Notes: a model not told the origin generated them from the sequence alone. A DNA stretch of 41,206 nucleotides from Pilatotrama ljubarskyi (GCA_022385805.1 MU277672.1:1-41206), one strand, 5' to 3'; shown: positions 1 to 11,456, numbered from the stretch's first letter. Program-made: numbers and translations.

Positions 1-32
1 CATCAGTAAAACGTATGTGGATCTTAGAGCAC
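1..32 (+). repeat. Left terminal inverted repeat of the Plavaka element
   Basis: It begins CATCAGTAAAACGTATGTGG and matches the reverse complement of 7572-7603 at 31 of 32 positions (C/T difference at base 12). It may extend left of the window. Confidence 0.9.
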
Positions 33-300
33 TATAAGCTCTCTGGGAGAACTTTTAGAACTGTTAGCACTGAGACTCCAGAGACGTCACCTTAGACGTA
101 TTCAGATATGCATAGATGTTGTTAGATGGGCAGAGACTCGGATCAGAAATCCATATACACCTAAGTCTTGCTCAGTGGCAAGGTTGCTACAGGATTAAAC
201 AGCTCTATTAAGAGAGGAACAAATCTGATATCTACAAGGAAGCCATGCAAGATATACTAGGTAGGTACTGCAATCAGATTAGTAATGTAGGATTAAACGT

Positions 301-371
301 GACGGGAACGAGCGGGTGACTCGGACGGGAACGAACGGATGACGGGAACGAGTGGCTGCCGGGACTAACGG
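301..371. repeat. Short tandem repeats, GACGGGAACGA-type
   Basis: Imperfect units starting at 301, 324, 341 and 358 share the core GACGGGAACGA followed by a variable RNGGNT tail; the last unit is degenerate. They lie between the left inverted repeat and the 3' end of the DUF6532 gene, so they are subterminal within the transposon. No coding potential is apparent. Confidence 0.7.
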
Positions 372-426
372 TAATGGATATCAGTATGGTATGTAAGACT
401 ACTCATCTGACATGCAGCAGTGTCAG

Positions 427-3400
427 CTACTGTACGCAGGAAGAAGTGGACTCGGAGTACTTACAAGACTCAACAGGCGGGCTGCTGCGATCAAAGACAC
501 TCGGGGCCTGTGCGCCGTCGACCGGTGCCTTCTGCCGCTTTGGAGCACCCCTGTGCTTTGACGCCATGCGGATGATTGCGTCGAAGTGTTCTGGCTTGTT
601 GACAAACCTGTATACGGAAGTGTCGTACCATGACTCGGTCGATGCACGGGCATTCTGGCTGCAGAAGGGTTTCCCTGGCTTGAACTTGCCTTCCCTGAAC
701 ATTGGGAAGCAATGCTTCACCTGGAACGATGTGTCATGAGGGTGAGTACTCTTGGAGAGCATGCTGACTACGTACCGCCGCCACGGACAGCGCTAAGGCC
801 CCCCCGGGATAGCCGTAGTCCTTCACCGCACCCGTAGTTGCTTCGAGATGTGTAGCAAAGCATCTGAGAATGTATATTGACTGGAGCTTCCCATGAGCTT
901 GCTGTGGCTGGGTGTCTAGTCAGTAAGGCATACTAGCCAAGTCGACAGAAATAGGTCTGTCGTACGTCAGAATGGGGATGCGCCCAAAATGCTTCGCCAC
1001 CGTCCGCTATTGCAGCCGTGACCCAGCGCTGAACGGCGGGGCGCGAAGGCTTCTGCCCGAACTTGAGGTCCATCGCCTCCCCAATCACTGCAATAGCAGC
1101 ATTGGCGAAGCCCGAACGCCATTGATAAACCTTCTGTCGAACCTAGGCTCAAGGCAAGATGAGTGATGACCATGGGACCCCAGAGCTGAGACCGTACTCA
1201 CGACTTTGTAGATGACGTCGTCCTTCTCGAGGTCATAAGCATCGCGCGGACACACTAGCTCGAGGACCTCCTGGCAGATACGCAGGAGCTCGTCGCGTCC
1301 ATGCTCACGCATGTCCCAGGGGTCGCGTTTGGTGCCCACATAGTTGATGACAGTAGGGACGATCTCCGTATCGAGGAATGGCTTGACAAAGTCGGGTAGG
1401 TTCCGGATTGAGCGCGACTCATCCTTGGGGACATCCGCAGGCGCACGTCGACGTCGACGTCGACCCTTCTGCCTCCCTTCGGTGCTGAGGTCTGTATTGG
1501 CGTCCGTGTCGACGGCTTGGACGAGAACTTTTGACTGACGGACAAAGCGCAGATAGTGAGATGTCTCATACGCTAAGCGAACCACATTATGCGCTCACCT
1601 TGCCTTGGTGTCCCGCAGCTGAGATAGCGTACTCGCGGTCGAAAGAGACATCCGCATCCGTGAACGCCGGATGTGGAGAGTAGTTAGCAGCCTGTCCGAT
1701 AGGCGGGATGGCCAGATCGGTGTGTTGAGGTTCGAGAACGGCGCGCCAGCACGCCGGGCGGTGACCGGACCTACTAAGGGTTGGCGGAGTGAACGGAGGG
1801 AAGGCATTAGCTTGAGGTTGCTTCCACCCGGGGCGGAACGCGTTGCCATTCGTCGCCCTCTGCTTCTTTGAAGACGACTGTAATTTACTACGATCGAGAG
1901 AAGTGCGGTGAGCATGAGGTAACGGAGAGTCATGGCGGCACATACCGGCGAGGTGAGAGCGATCTTTCAGTGCGCTGCCGCTTGTGGGGAACAGCTTTTG
2001 CTAAGTGGTTTCGAGACTCAGCAGGGGCGCGCAGGCATTGACGAGGGCGTTGAGCCATGACTCCTTTGATTGGCGTGTCGCGTTCGGGAGGGGCGTCATT
2101 GAGAGGCACGTCATCACCTTCAAGAGCAGGGTCTTCTTCAAAAGTGAGGTCGTCCTCGAGAGCCGCGTCGTCAGCGAGAGCGAAGTCGTCAGCGAAAGCC
2201 GTGTCGTCGGCGAGAGCGAAGTCGTCAGGGGGATCGGCATCGTCTGCGGGGAGATCGGCGTCGTCTGCAGGGAGATCGGCGTCGTCTGCGGGACCCACGT
2301 CGTCAGGAAGACCCATGTTGTCTCGGAAAGCGGGGTCGTGTCCGAAAGTCCCGTCGTCTTCGAAGGGTGCTGCATCTTCAAGGATATTCAGTCAACAAAG
2401 AGTAGAACATCTGGAATGTGCGTCCTTACCGTCTTCGAGGGCGGCATTGGCGTTCGGAGTCTCCTCGTCTTCGGAGTCAAAGAAGACTCTGGTGCGTGAG
2501 AGACGACGTGGCCGGATTGGTTGCGATTCTTCTTCCGAGTCCCACGCAGCTTGTTGGGCGACTTTGGTGGACCGCAGCGGTGAGCTCTCGAGATTGAACG
2601 TTGTGCTCGTCATGGGGGAGATGCGGACCTGATCCTCACAGAAATAGAACGGGGTGAGCATCGTCTCGCTCCTTAGGTATAGATGGCGAGAGCGGACTTA
2701 CCTGTGATCTCGGGCCAGTCCCCCGGTACGACGCGCCGGTGAAACGCAAGTCAATATCGTCTTCGCCCGAGTCGGAGCTCAAGCCGCCGTAGCTTTGTAG
2801 CATACCTAACACGCCGGTGGTACAAGCCCCTCTTGCCTGAGGATGTCGGAGTCAGTCCGTAGATCAACCGTTAATCAGCTCGCCTACCGGGACAGAGCTC
2901 CTGGGCTCTACGGCATCCCTGGCCCCTTTATTCAGCTGCGTGTCTACTGGCAGGGGTTGTGGTGCGGCTGCGTGGGGCGTGTTACCTGGTATACACAACA
3001 CGGGAGACCCGAGGACTGTCAGCTGCAGAACAAGCCCCACGGAATGACGACCTACTAGTGGGAACAGGTCGAGTGTGAGCCTTTTGCGCGGCACGAGCGT
3101 TGGTAGAGCGGTTGGGCGCTGTCGCCGTGCCGGGATTGCCGACCTGATGCACGCGATCCCACGGGTCCATGAGCTCCCCATCGTACGAACTGTGCACCAT
3201 GTATGCCAAATCTACTCACCTCTTGTCCCGTTGACGAACCTAGTCTGCTCTGGCTGGCAATGCCTCTGAGGTTCTGCAGTGGCGTGCGTAGATACTGCTC
3301 TTCTTCGGCGAGTTGTAGCGCATGTTCTTGTTGCATTTGCTCCAGCCTCCGTGTGCCCGTCGCGACACGCTCAGCCTCACGTGTCTTCTCTTCTTGCCTG

Positions 3401-3858
3401 CGAGACCTCTCGGCAGCCTTCTGAACTGCAGCGGCGTGTATCTCCTGCCTTGTGCGCTTGGCAAGGCCGACGGCGGCCGCAGGATGCGCCGTCTGCGTGG
3501 TGCGGCGTGTGCCATACTGATGTCGGACTTGCGGGGGTGAGTGGTCTGTGAAACAGAGCGGTAGTTGAGCTCAGGTGCAGAACGAGGGCGTACCAGTTGG
3601 CACACCTGATGTCACGGAGTGCGCGTCGTTCTGCACCGGAGACTTGTCGCGTTGAGGTTGAGCATGGCGTTCCGGAGCGCCTCGAGAGAGACGGCTGCTG
3701 GTGCCTGATTGCTGCCCTGCAGCAGTCTTGGACCTGATGGACTGGCTTTGCTGAGTGAGCCCAGCGGGGACACGGCTTAGCGCAGAAGACTGGTTGTTGC
3801 TAGCAGTGGGACCCGGGGAGCCACCGCGGCGACTGGATCCCCGAGTCCGAGGAGCCAT
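427..3858 (-). CDS. DUF6532-domain protein carried by the Plavaka element
   Basis: This is a multi-exon gene whose biochemical role is unknown. Well-supported exons are 3858-3594, 3545-3220, one ending at 2430, 2375-1946, 1887-1599, 1534-1202, 1142-966, 901-776 and 720-427; the last six keep phase. Exons between 3220 and about 2640 are not fully resolved, though an acidic exon near 2800-2710 is likely. Parts in order: a basic start (MAPRTRGSSRRGG); an Arg/Glu/Gln-rich coiled-coil stretch; acidic Ser-Asp-Glu segments; about a dozen DDA(D/L/F)-type repeats; a basic stretch; then the DUF6532 domain. The domain is recognised from DFVKPFLDTEIVPT, VYQWRSGFANAAI, YGYPGGALAL and SVYRFVNKPEHFD. The gene diverges from the transposase over 304 bp inside the same inverted repeats. 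The charged layout suggests a DNA- or protein-binding accessory role, which is inference only. Confidence 0.8.
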
Positions 3859-4162
3859 GGAGATGCGATTTCCAGAGAGTACGATAGGGTAGAGAGGACG
3901 GAGAATGAACGAGTGCGATGAGAAAATCAAAGAGCGTTGAAAAATATCACTGAGCGAGTTGGTAGCGAGTGAAAAGGGCTTGTTGCGCAATGTGGGCGCA
4001 CACCGCTCCCTGTCTGGCACCCTAACCCCAGCCCCAGCTCCGACTTGGCCCGAATAGGCTCCAATCCCATTCCTGCCTTCAGTACCCTTTGTCTTCCGCT
4101 GTACCAGGGCCTCTGTGTCGACAGCCTCATCCTCTAGCTTGCGACTATTTTGTGCTTTCCTG
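3859..4162. promoter_or_regulatory. Shared divergent promoter of the two transposon genes
   Basis: This 304-bp gap separates the start codon of the DUF6532 gene (3858, -) from that of the transposase (4163, +). Both genes must be driven from it, which would couple their expression. No clear TATA box was recognised. Confidence 0.5.
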
Positions 4163-7100
4163 ATGGCCCGCTTCTGTAACCTCTGTCGACGTAACTTCCC
4201 CACCCAGCGCGGATACATGCAGCACAACGGCTCGTACCACCGACACCCCAAACCCCGAGTGCCCCCGACCGTAAGGCATTACCATCCTCACCTCGATGGT
4301 ATGCTATATTCAGCTCTTCTGCGACGATAAAACCTCCAGTTCTGACGATCTCCACACCGCTGCGTTGCTCCAGCCCGCCCCTGTGATGAACATGGCCATT
4401 TCCTCGACGACCCAAACGTAGCCCCGCCTCCACGAGACAATACAGAAGACTTCGATCCCTTCGCGGATCGCCCGTCCTTCGAAGCCGCCGAGCTGCTGTA
4501 TGAGAAGATGGCGGCCTCAGAAGGAGACGTGGAGCAGCTCCTTCGCATACTACACGCGAAGAGCATCCTCGACGGTCGTGACCCGGGAGACGACCCGCTC
4601 TTCCGTTCCCAGAGACATCTCCTCAAGGCAATTGATTCAATCAAGTGCGGCGAAGCCCAGTGGCATACAATCTCGGTACGCTACTCTGGTCCTGTCGCCC
4701 CGGACGCACCCAAGTGGAAACGTCAACACTATGTCATCCACATGCGGAATTCGCTCCAAGTGCTCGAGAACATGGCCGCCAGTCCGGACTTCGTCGGCTC
4801 GTGGCACACGCGGCCTTACCAGCAATTCGACGCCGACGGGGTTCGCCAATTTTCAGACCTCTTCTCCGGGCACTGGGCGTGGAAACAGGCGGTGAGTCTG
4901 TGCCATGGGTACCGAATCAGACATGCTCAACACCGCCTCAGGATATCATTGCTCAAGACCCTGCAACTCACGGAGCAATGTTCACACCCATCGCAATCGC
5001 TGCGGACAAGACCACCGCGTCAGTTGCCACAGGAAATCAAGAATTCCATCCGGTATACATGATGGCAGGTAATGTCACGAACGAGATGCGCCGCGCGCAC
5101 CGTGATGCCGTCGTACCAGTTGCATTCCTGCCTATCCCCAAAGGTATGCGTCTTCGCCTTTCATCCACACATTCCTATGCTAAACTGATACCTCTCGGAA
5201 GCTGAAGCCGAATATGCGAACGACAACGAATTCCGACTCTTCAAGAAGCAGCTCTACCACCTTGCCCTCCGTCTGATCTTCGAGCCCATGCGGCCGGGGA
5301 TGACCACTCCCCATGTCCTACGGTGTCCTGACGGGCATTTCCGCCGCGCCATCTTCGGTATAGGTCCTATCATCGCTGACTATCCTGAGCAAGTGTACTT
5401 CTCGGGCATAGTCCAAGGCTGGTGCCCGAAGTATGTCTGCGCTAGTTCTACCACTGTGCGGTTTGACTAACCTCACTGTGTTATGTAGATGTCTAGCACG
5501 TCATGACAAGCTCGACGAACCAGGAGACCCACGCTTCCGTGCGCACACGTGCCAACTCTGGGAGACGCACAACGCCGGCACGCTATGGGACGACTTCGGA
5601 GTCGTGCGTGACGTGACGGTATGTGCATGTCTCAGTCCTATTTGCTGTATTGCACTCATAGTCTTGCAGCCATTCACGTACTACTTCCCGCGCGCTGATG
5701 TCCACGAGCTTCTCGCGCCTGACCTACTGCATCAGCTTATCAAGGGGAGCTTCAAGGACCATCTCGTCTCCTGGGTAGAAGACTACATCCGGCTCACCAG
5801 CCCGAGCGAACGAGAAGCAAGACGCGTCCTTGACGACATCGACCGGAGGTGCGTATGAGACCGCTCTGTTGGTAGCGCAAAAGTGCTGACATCCTCGTGT
5901 AGGATTGCTGCAAGTCCATCGTTCCCTGGCCTGCGACGCTTCCCTAATGGGCGCAACTTCAAACAGTGGACCGGGAACGACTCAAAGGCGCTTATGAAGG
6001 TACGTTGTTGATATGAATGCCGCACGTTCCACGGCTCGTTCTCACTGCCTTCACAGGTGTTCCTGCCTGCGTTGACAGGCTACGTGCCCGACCAAATGAT
6101 ACAGTGCCTCGCCGCATTTCTCGAGTTTGCCTACCTCGCTCGTCGACCTACGCATGACACGCGGACCCTCGACGCCATGGATACTGCTCTTGCACGTTTC
6201 TGTGACCTTCGCGAGATCTTTGTGGAGACCGACGTGCGACCGGATGGCTTCTCCCTCCCACGCCAGCACGCCCTCTTCCACTTCACTTGGATGATCAAGC
6301 TCTTCGGGTCCCCAAACGGGGTGTGTACCTCCATAAGCGAGTCAAAGCATATAGCTGCAGTGAAGCGTCCCTGGCGTGCCTCAAGCCGCAATAACCCGCT
6401 GATTCAGATACTGCGCACAAACACTCGCCTTGCCAAGCTAGCGGCTTTACGCGCGGAGTTCGGTCGCCGCGGCATGCTCCAGGGAGATGTTGTCTCGTAT
6501 GCCCTTCGGAAGGTATGTGTTGGCACTGAATGTCCATCTCAACGTTCTCGCAGCTGATACCGATGACAACACAGGTTGGTCTTGCACCCCCACACGATGA
6601 GCAAGAGCAGCGCGAAGTCCGATATGCCACCGAGCAGGAGGTCGCAGACGTCGACGGCCCCCAAGTGCAGTCGCATGTTTACCTCTCGGCACGATACGGT
6701 ATTGTCGCTCAAATTGTCTTGTCACTTCATGCTACCTAAACTCATCATGCGGCTCCACAGTACACAACGCACAGATCAGCGTGATCTCCCAGTATCTTCG
6801 CATCCCAACGCTGCATGAGCTGATTCGCCGCTTTCTACGCGAGCAGCTCTTCCCAGAGTACGACGAGCCGGATGACGTCGTGCCGCTCGACGTCTGCCCA
6901 TGGGTTGCACGCTCAACCCGTGTGACTGTCCATAGCAGTGCCACGGCCGTCTTCTTCGCTCCGAGTGAACTCTCCGGCCCGGGCGGCATGCACTCTGAAA
7001 TCATTCGGTGCTCAAGTCACTGGCGGAATGAAGGAGCTCGCCGTGACACTGTGTTTGTGCAGCTGAGTGATGACCCGGGGATGGAAGGCATGGCTGTTGG

Positions 7101-7422
7101 GCGAGTGCGAGCACTCCTTTCCTTCGCATACGGCATAGTTCGCTATGAGTGTGCGCTACTGGAGTGGTTTGAGCGAGAGGGGGACATGCCTGACCCGGTC
7201 ACAGGTATGTGGGTCGTGCGGCCTGAGGTGCAGCATGGGCGTCCAGTTATGAGTATTGTTTCTGTGGACACCATTGTTCGTTCTTGTCATCTAATCGGTG
7301 TCTATGGGCGTACCCGCCTCCCAACGGACTTTCATTTCACACATTCTCTTGATGCTTTTCGCCGATATTATGTTAACCCTTATGCTGATTATCATGTGCA
7401 CGAACTCTTGAATTCATTATGA
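4163..7422 (+). CDS. Plavaka-type transposase (DDE, CACTA-like)
   Basis: The gene should catalyse excision and insertion of the surrounding element in the nucleus. The N-terminus is a C2H2-like zinc finger: FCNLC, then H-x4-H-x-H in the first exon from ATG 4163. The core contains motifs typical of Plavaka transposases: AADKTTASVATG, then GNVTNEMRRAHRDAV and FLPIPK (about 4990-5140); PDLLHQLIKGSFKDHLVSW (about 5725-5775); and SESKHIAAVKRPW (about 6337-6375). I infer the Asp of ADKTT, the Asp of DLLHQ and the Glu of SESKH to be the catalytic triad. The C-terminal region (6781-7422) is the usual long tail ending HELLNSL. Clear introns follow FLPIPK (from about 5144) and VVRDVT (about 5619-5670), with several others. 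No frame break was found in conserved parts, so it may be functional. The finger marks the start codon. Confidence 0.88.
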
Positions 7423-7479
7423 CTTTGCCATCTCACAATGATATAGTGTATCATACTATATGCACCTGCATCTATCTGG

Positions 7480-7534
7480 ATCTTAGGACCTCTTTTGTCT
7501 CACAGGTTCTGCTGACTCTCTGATGCTCTAAGAT
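7480..7534. repeat. Subterminal repeats near the right end of the Plavaka element
   Basis: The motif GCTCTAAGAT at 7525-7534 recurs inside the right inverted repeat at 7574-7583. A near copy in opposite orientation (ATCTTAGGA) lies at 7480-7488. The left inverted repeat carries the complement, ATCTTAGAGC. Clustered short repeats inside the ends are where CACTA-family proteins bind; binding here is inference. Confidence 0.55.
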
Positions 7535-7571
7535 GTCTAAAAATGTCTCCTCATCTTGCTAAGTATTCACA

Positions 7572-7603
7572 GTGCTCTAAGATCCACATACATTTTACTG
7601 ATG
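7572..7603 (-). repeat. Right terminal inverted repeat of the Plavaka element
   Basis: Its reverse complement reproduces bases 1-32 with a single mismatch. It ends TTTACTGATG, and the next base (7604) is the first base of an in-frame codon of the interrupted transposase gene. Confidence 0.9.
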
Positions 7604-8940
7604 CGTATATTCGTCACACGCGAGACAGCCCGTGTCCATCTCTTCATCTTCCAGAAGATCGAAGAGATCATGCAGGCAGATACAGGGCATATCTGGACAT
7701 GGCGGCACCTGCATGCCTCATCCCTGGTGGACAGCGTCACGCATGCTGGGGTCCTCCAGTGGACCGCTGACCAGCATCTGGGACAAGCAAAAGGTGCGCC
7801 TACCTTGCGTCGTCCAACAGGATGGCAAACTCCAGATGCTCATGATATCTAGGCCTCGGCATGTACTTGCAATCACTTGCCCGTAGACTCCCAGCAGACA
7901 AGTGCGACCTCCATGAGGCTCATCGGCCTCTGAGGGAGCTCTCTGCCTACGAGCATCTCCACCGTGTCTTCCGCCTATGCACAGTACACATCAAGCGTAA
8001 TATTCAGGGTTGTGCGGTGTCAGATGAGGTCAAGCGGCTCATGCGTGGCCTAATCTGTATTGAGCACGACGACTGGGAGGGAACCTTAGCCGATATCAAG
8101 GAATATGGCGGTCAAGCTGCTATCAGTATGTACAATTCTCACTCTTTGCTCCGGTGAAGTTTGATGTTTGAGGGTGTGTGACTAATGACACTATTTTTAG
8201 ACTGGGTGGATGACAAGGTCAAGAGCAAGTTCGCCTTTGAGGCGATGTGTTGGGAGAAATCCCACATACCCTTCGAAGTATGGCAGGCGGGACCAGCTCA
8301 TAGCAATCTCATCGAGAGTTTGCATGCCGATGCGAACCGGGAAGGCGTCGCTTGCAGTCTCATTGGTGCTGTCATCCGAGGACGACGTCTCGATATGCTT
8401 AAGATGCGTTCAGCGCAGGTGCGTCCGGCGAGTCCAGTGCCATCGTGTTAAGTTGCCAACATCAGAATGAATATTGATAGTAAGCAACACTAGATACAGG
8501 AAGATGCAGGCATTGAGCCATCGTTCCAGATACGCAACGTTGCGAAGCGTGCGCTTCGATCACTCAAAGTCCAGCGTATGTATACTAGATCCGACTTCCA
8601 CTCTCAATGGTGCCAGTACTTACTGTTCACGACAGAGGCCGCACGGCGCAATCTCCTTCGCACTGCTGATAAGAAGATCCTTGTGGCAAATAAGAAGTAT
8701 GCCACCAAGGAGAAAGCTCTGAGTGTGGCCCGCCGCCGTATGCACCGCTTGATGCATCCAGCTGGTCAACGGGGTGTGACCAGTCGCCGAGCACATGCAC
8801 GGGCTACAGCAGATGATATGCAGGCAGCGGTGTCTCGAGCCGAGCTTGCTCGACAGCAAGCAGCTGACGATCTTGTTCCATTAGTAGGTACAGGCTCTGG
8901 GCAGGTGCAGCTCGTCTCTTGCCATGCTGCAGGCAATTGA
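7604..8940 (+). pseudogene. 3' part of a DDE-transposase-like gene, cut by the Plavaka insertion
   Basis: Exons 7604-7793, 7853-8125, 8201-8418 and 8494-8940 join in phase to encode 375 residues ending at TGA. Recognisable stretches are HIWTWRHLHASSL, WTADQHLGQAKGLGMYLQSL, HLHRVFRLCTVHIKRNIQ, SKFAFEAMCWEKSHIPFEVW, NLIESLHADANREG and a C-terminal LVGTGSGQVQL. They belong to a family common in Agaricomycete genomes that I know as transposase-like. The Glu of NLIESLH is a plausible third catalytic residue of a DDE domain; the superfamily is not certain. No start codon or N-terminal half is present, because the frame runs straight into the Plavaka inverted repeat. The retained exons have no stop or frameshift, so the disruption is probably recent. 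The missing half should lie left of base 1. Confidence 0.75.
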
Positions 8941-10176
8941 AGTGGACCAAGTATATGCCTTCATGTATTCTCACCGAAGTACTTGTAACAGTCCCACTGG
9001 CAATAGTAATCCCACTGTCGCCGAAGGTGGCTTGAAGGTTACGTTTACATAGTAATGCGGACCACACGCGCCTAGTACTAAGCGCCTACTCTGAGACCTA
9101 ACCATCCTTCAGGACCATCGTCTTCTTACTCATACATTTTCTCTCCTCGAGTTGCCTGGTCTGCAGACCACTACATACATACTCAATGGGCCTTACTCTA
9201 TTCATATTCGCTTTCCGAATCTTTCCCCAAACATCCGGCGCTATTTAATTCACCTTCGACTCCGAGTCGGACTTCCCACCACCGGCCGGGCCCGGGCACG
9301 CCCCTTCAGGAAACCATCTGCCTGCTACGCCCTCCCTCTCCTCCTCAACCACTACAAGTAAGAGCACGGACGGGGACGGTCGATCAGTTACTAGTCGCTG
9401 GAAGGCTACATTGAATCACTGTGGCCGACATCACTGGCAGCGGCAGATGCGGTCACCCTCAGGCTGATACCTGCGTCAATATCACTACTTGTAGCAGTAC
9501 TAGGAGTCAGCTACCGTCGCCCGCCCGCTGCCCGCCGCCAGCGCCGGTAAGACCCAGAGCGCGAGCACTCAAGCAACATATGGCCAGGTACTACACATTT
9601 GAGAAAATTGCGCAGATAGGCAGTGGACAATCAAAAGCGCGAAAGCAGACAGTCAAAACTTTGGTTGATGGCGAGTTGCGATGATGCAATACACAGAAAA
9701 TCGGCATCCTTGATGCCTGGTAGGATCATCATTCATAGCGAGAACTCAATTCACGTAGGATGCTTTGGCACGAGAGTCACTTGGAGTCAGATTTGCAGAC
9801 TTACGCTGCAATGTGGAAACCCGGGCTCGGGAGACTGCAACAAAACATGAAACGGCAATAGAGAATGTATTAGGACAGCTGTAGTAGTGACGAAGATAGG
9901 ACTGGATAGCTCAGAACATGACGCGGGACACTAAATATCTGCCATACAGTGGGCTAATTTTCGGGACACATATAGACAGCAGGACAAGCAAGTCAGAAAG
10001 CGTTGGGAGAGTGTGTCGGAAACATAGACAACTAGACAACCCTTGCAAATACATCAGGGGAACCTGTAAGTCAGAGATGACGAGCGCGCGAGAGTCCAGG
10101 GATACAGAACAAGGCATGAGATCTCCACATAAAGATTGATGACCATGCACATCCCCAAAGGCCATTTTTGAACCTC
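8941..10176. other. Non-coding or unrecognised stretch downstream of the broken transposase
   Basis: About 1.2 kb between two convergent genes. Only short open frames without recognisable motifs or plausible splice chains are seen. It probably includes the 3' flank of the older transposon; no terminal repeat could be assigned. Confidence 0.5.
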
Positions 10177-11348
10177 CTACTCTTCACCAGTAAGGTCAAT
10201 GACCAGGCCCTTGAACGGGCAGTCATGCCAGGCATACGCCCTACGCGTCATGACGGTACCACACTGGCACTTGGTGAAGAGTGCTTGGAATCGGCGAACA
10301 GAGAGCCCCGGGTTACGATAAGAATCGAGCCGAAGGAGACGAGCGAATGCATCTTCAGGTGGGTTAGGCTCTTCGACTGTACCCACCGGCAGAACGAAAG
10401 GATCATCATCTATAGAACACATCAGGTGCGTCCTTCTCTATACACGGAGAAAACGTACCAGTGCGAACCCGAGCTTGTGACGCTGCAATGGTCCGTCGCC
10501 GCCTAGCCTCCAGCAGCGGCGGCAGGTTCGGACCATAAGGACGCGCGGCTGGCGGCGCTGCTCAGTGAGTCAGTGAGAGCGACAACACAAGTACACTGCA
10601 GGTACTCACCTTGAGGTCGCTCGACGCGTCGCTCAGGAGAAGCGACGGGAGACGGGATTTCGAAAGGGCGCTCGAGGACGACAGGATCGGGCGCAGGAGC
10701 CTCATCTGCTGTATGATGCTAGTCAGCGGGGACGAGACGCAGGGCCGTGCAACCAGGAGCAGATGGTGTACTTACCATTACGACGAGGGTACATCTTGCA
10801 CGGTACGCCGTTCTTTGCGTAGAACTTCTCGAGCAGCACTGGAGACGCTGTGAGGGACTAAATCCTGGAATGACTAGGAGACTTACCAAAGTACTTGCAC
10901 GCACTGGATGCACATGCAGCAACCCATTCTCCGGTATGAGCGCCTCGCTCAACGCAAAAGATCGACGCTTCAACGAACGCGTCTGCAGTCGGGTTGCGGA
11001 GAGCGCACATGCACCCTGGACCAAGGAACTTGTGGGTGAGACGATGCGTCACGAGTTCGTCTGGAGTGACTCGCTCGTAGCGGCTGTTGACAGGCCTAGA
11101 AAGCTGTTAGGACGCATTGGAAGTCTGTTTGCATCACGGACGTACCAGTACCATGCCTGCAGCTCTCCGCCTTCGAAGGACAGGACCACGTTCTTGGTTC
11201 TGGCGATGCGGCGGCGATAAGGAAGGTATGGGTCGTAAGGGCGAGATGCAGCAGGTCGGCGGAGGAGCTCATTGTCCAAGATAGGTGGAAAAAGCGGGCG
11301 AGGCTGGGCGGCCGCGCGCAATGGCGTGCTGCGGCGGATTACCGGCAT
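10177..11348 (-). CDS. Lineage-specific protein with Cys/His C-terminal motif, function unknown
   Basis: Six exons (11348-11146, 11095-10887, 10838-10776, 10708-10610, 10560-10459, 10409-10177) sum to 909 nt and keep phase throughout, giving 302 residues. The N-terminus (MPVIRRSTPLR, then DNELLRR and PYDPYLPYRRR) and the centre (SFEGGELQAWYW, GEWVAACASSACKYF) match a protein type I remember as expanded in polypore genomes without known function. The central part has GPGCMCA and further cysteines. The C-terminus has RFQALFTKCQCG, then HDCPF, a C-x-C...H-x-C arrangement that could bind a metal. No signal peptide or membrane segment is seen. A TATA-like box lies about 110 bp upstream. Function cannot be assigned; a link to mobile elements is possible from the neighbourhood only. 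Confidence 0.8.
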
Positions 11349-11456
11349 CGTTGGGGGTAAAAGGATGGTGATGAAAGGATGGTGACAAAAGGAGTGGACG
11401 CAGCAGAGTGCTGTGAGTGACAGAGGCAAGTGCAGATCGTGTCTCGGAGAGCACAC

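Larger units (their letters stand above)
1..7603. mobile_element. Two-gene Plavaka-type (CACTA-like) DNA transposon
   Basis: The first 32 bases of the window and bases 7572-7603 are inverted repeats of each other with one mismatch. Between them lie a Plavaka-type transposase (4163-7422, +) and a divergently transcribed DUF6532 gene (427-3858, -). The right inverted repeat is followed at once by sequence that continues the reading frame of a different transposase gene, which fixes the right boundary near 7603. The left boundary coincides with the first base of the window, so the repeat could extend further left and the target-site duplication cannot be read. Short GCTCTAAGAT-like repeats just inside the right end resemble the subterminal repeats of CACTA elements. 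Both genes look intact, so the copy may be young. Confidence 0.85.

Noticed and set aside
4163..7422. KDZ-family transposase as an alternative name
   Set aside because: The GN..N..RRAHR, DLLHQL and SESKH motifs fit Plavaka; the typical KDZ core motif was not seen.
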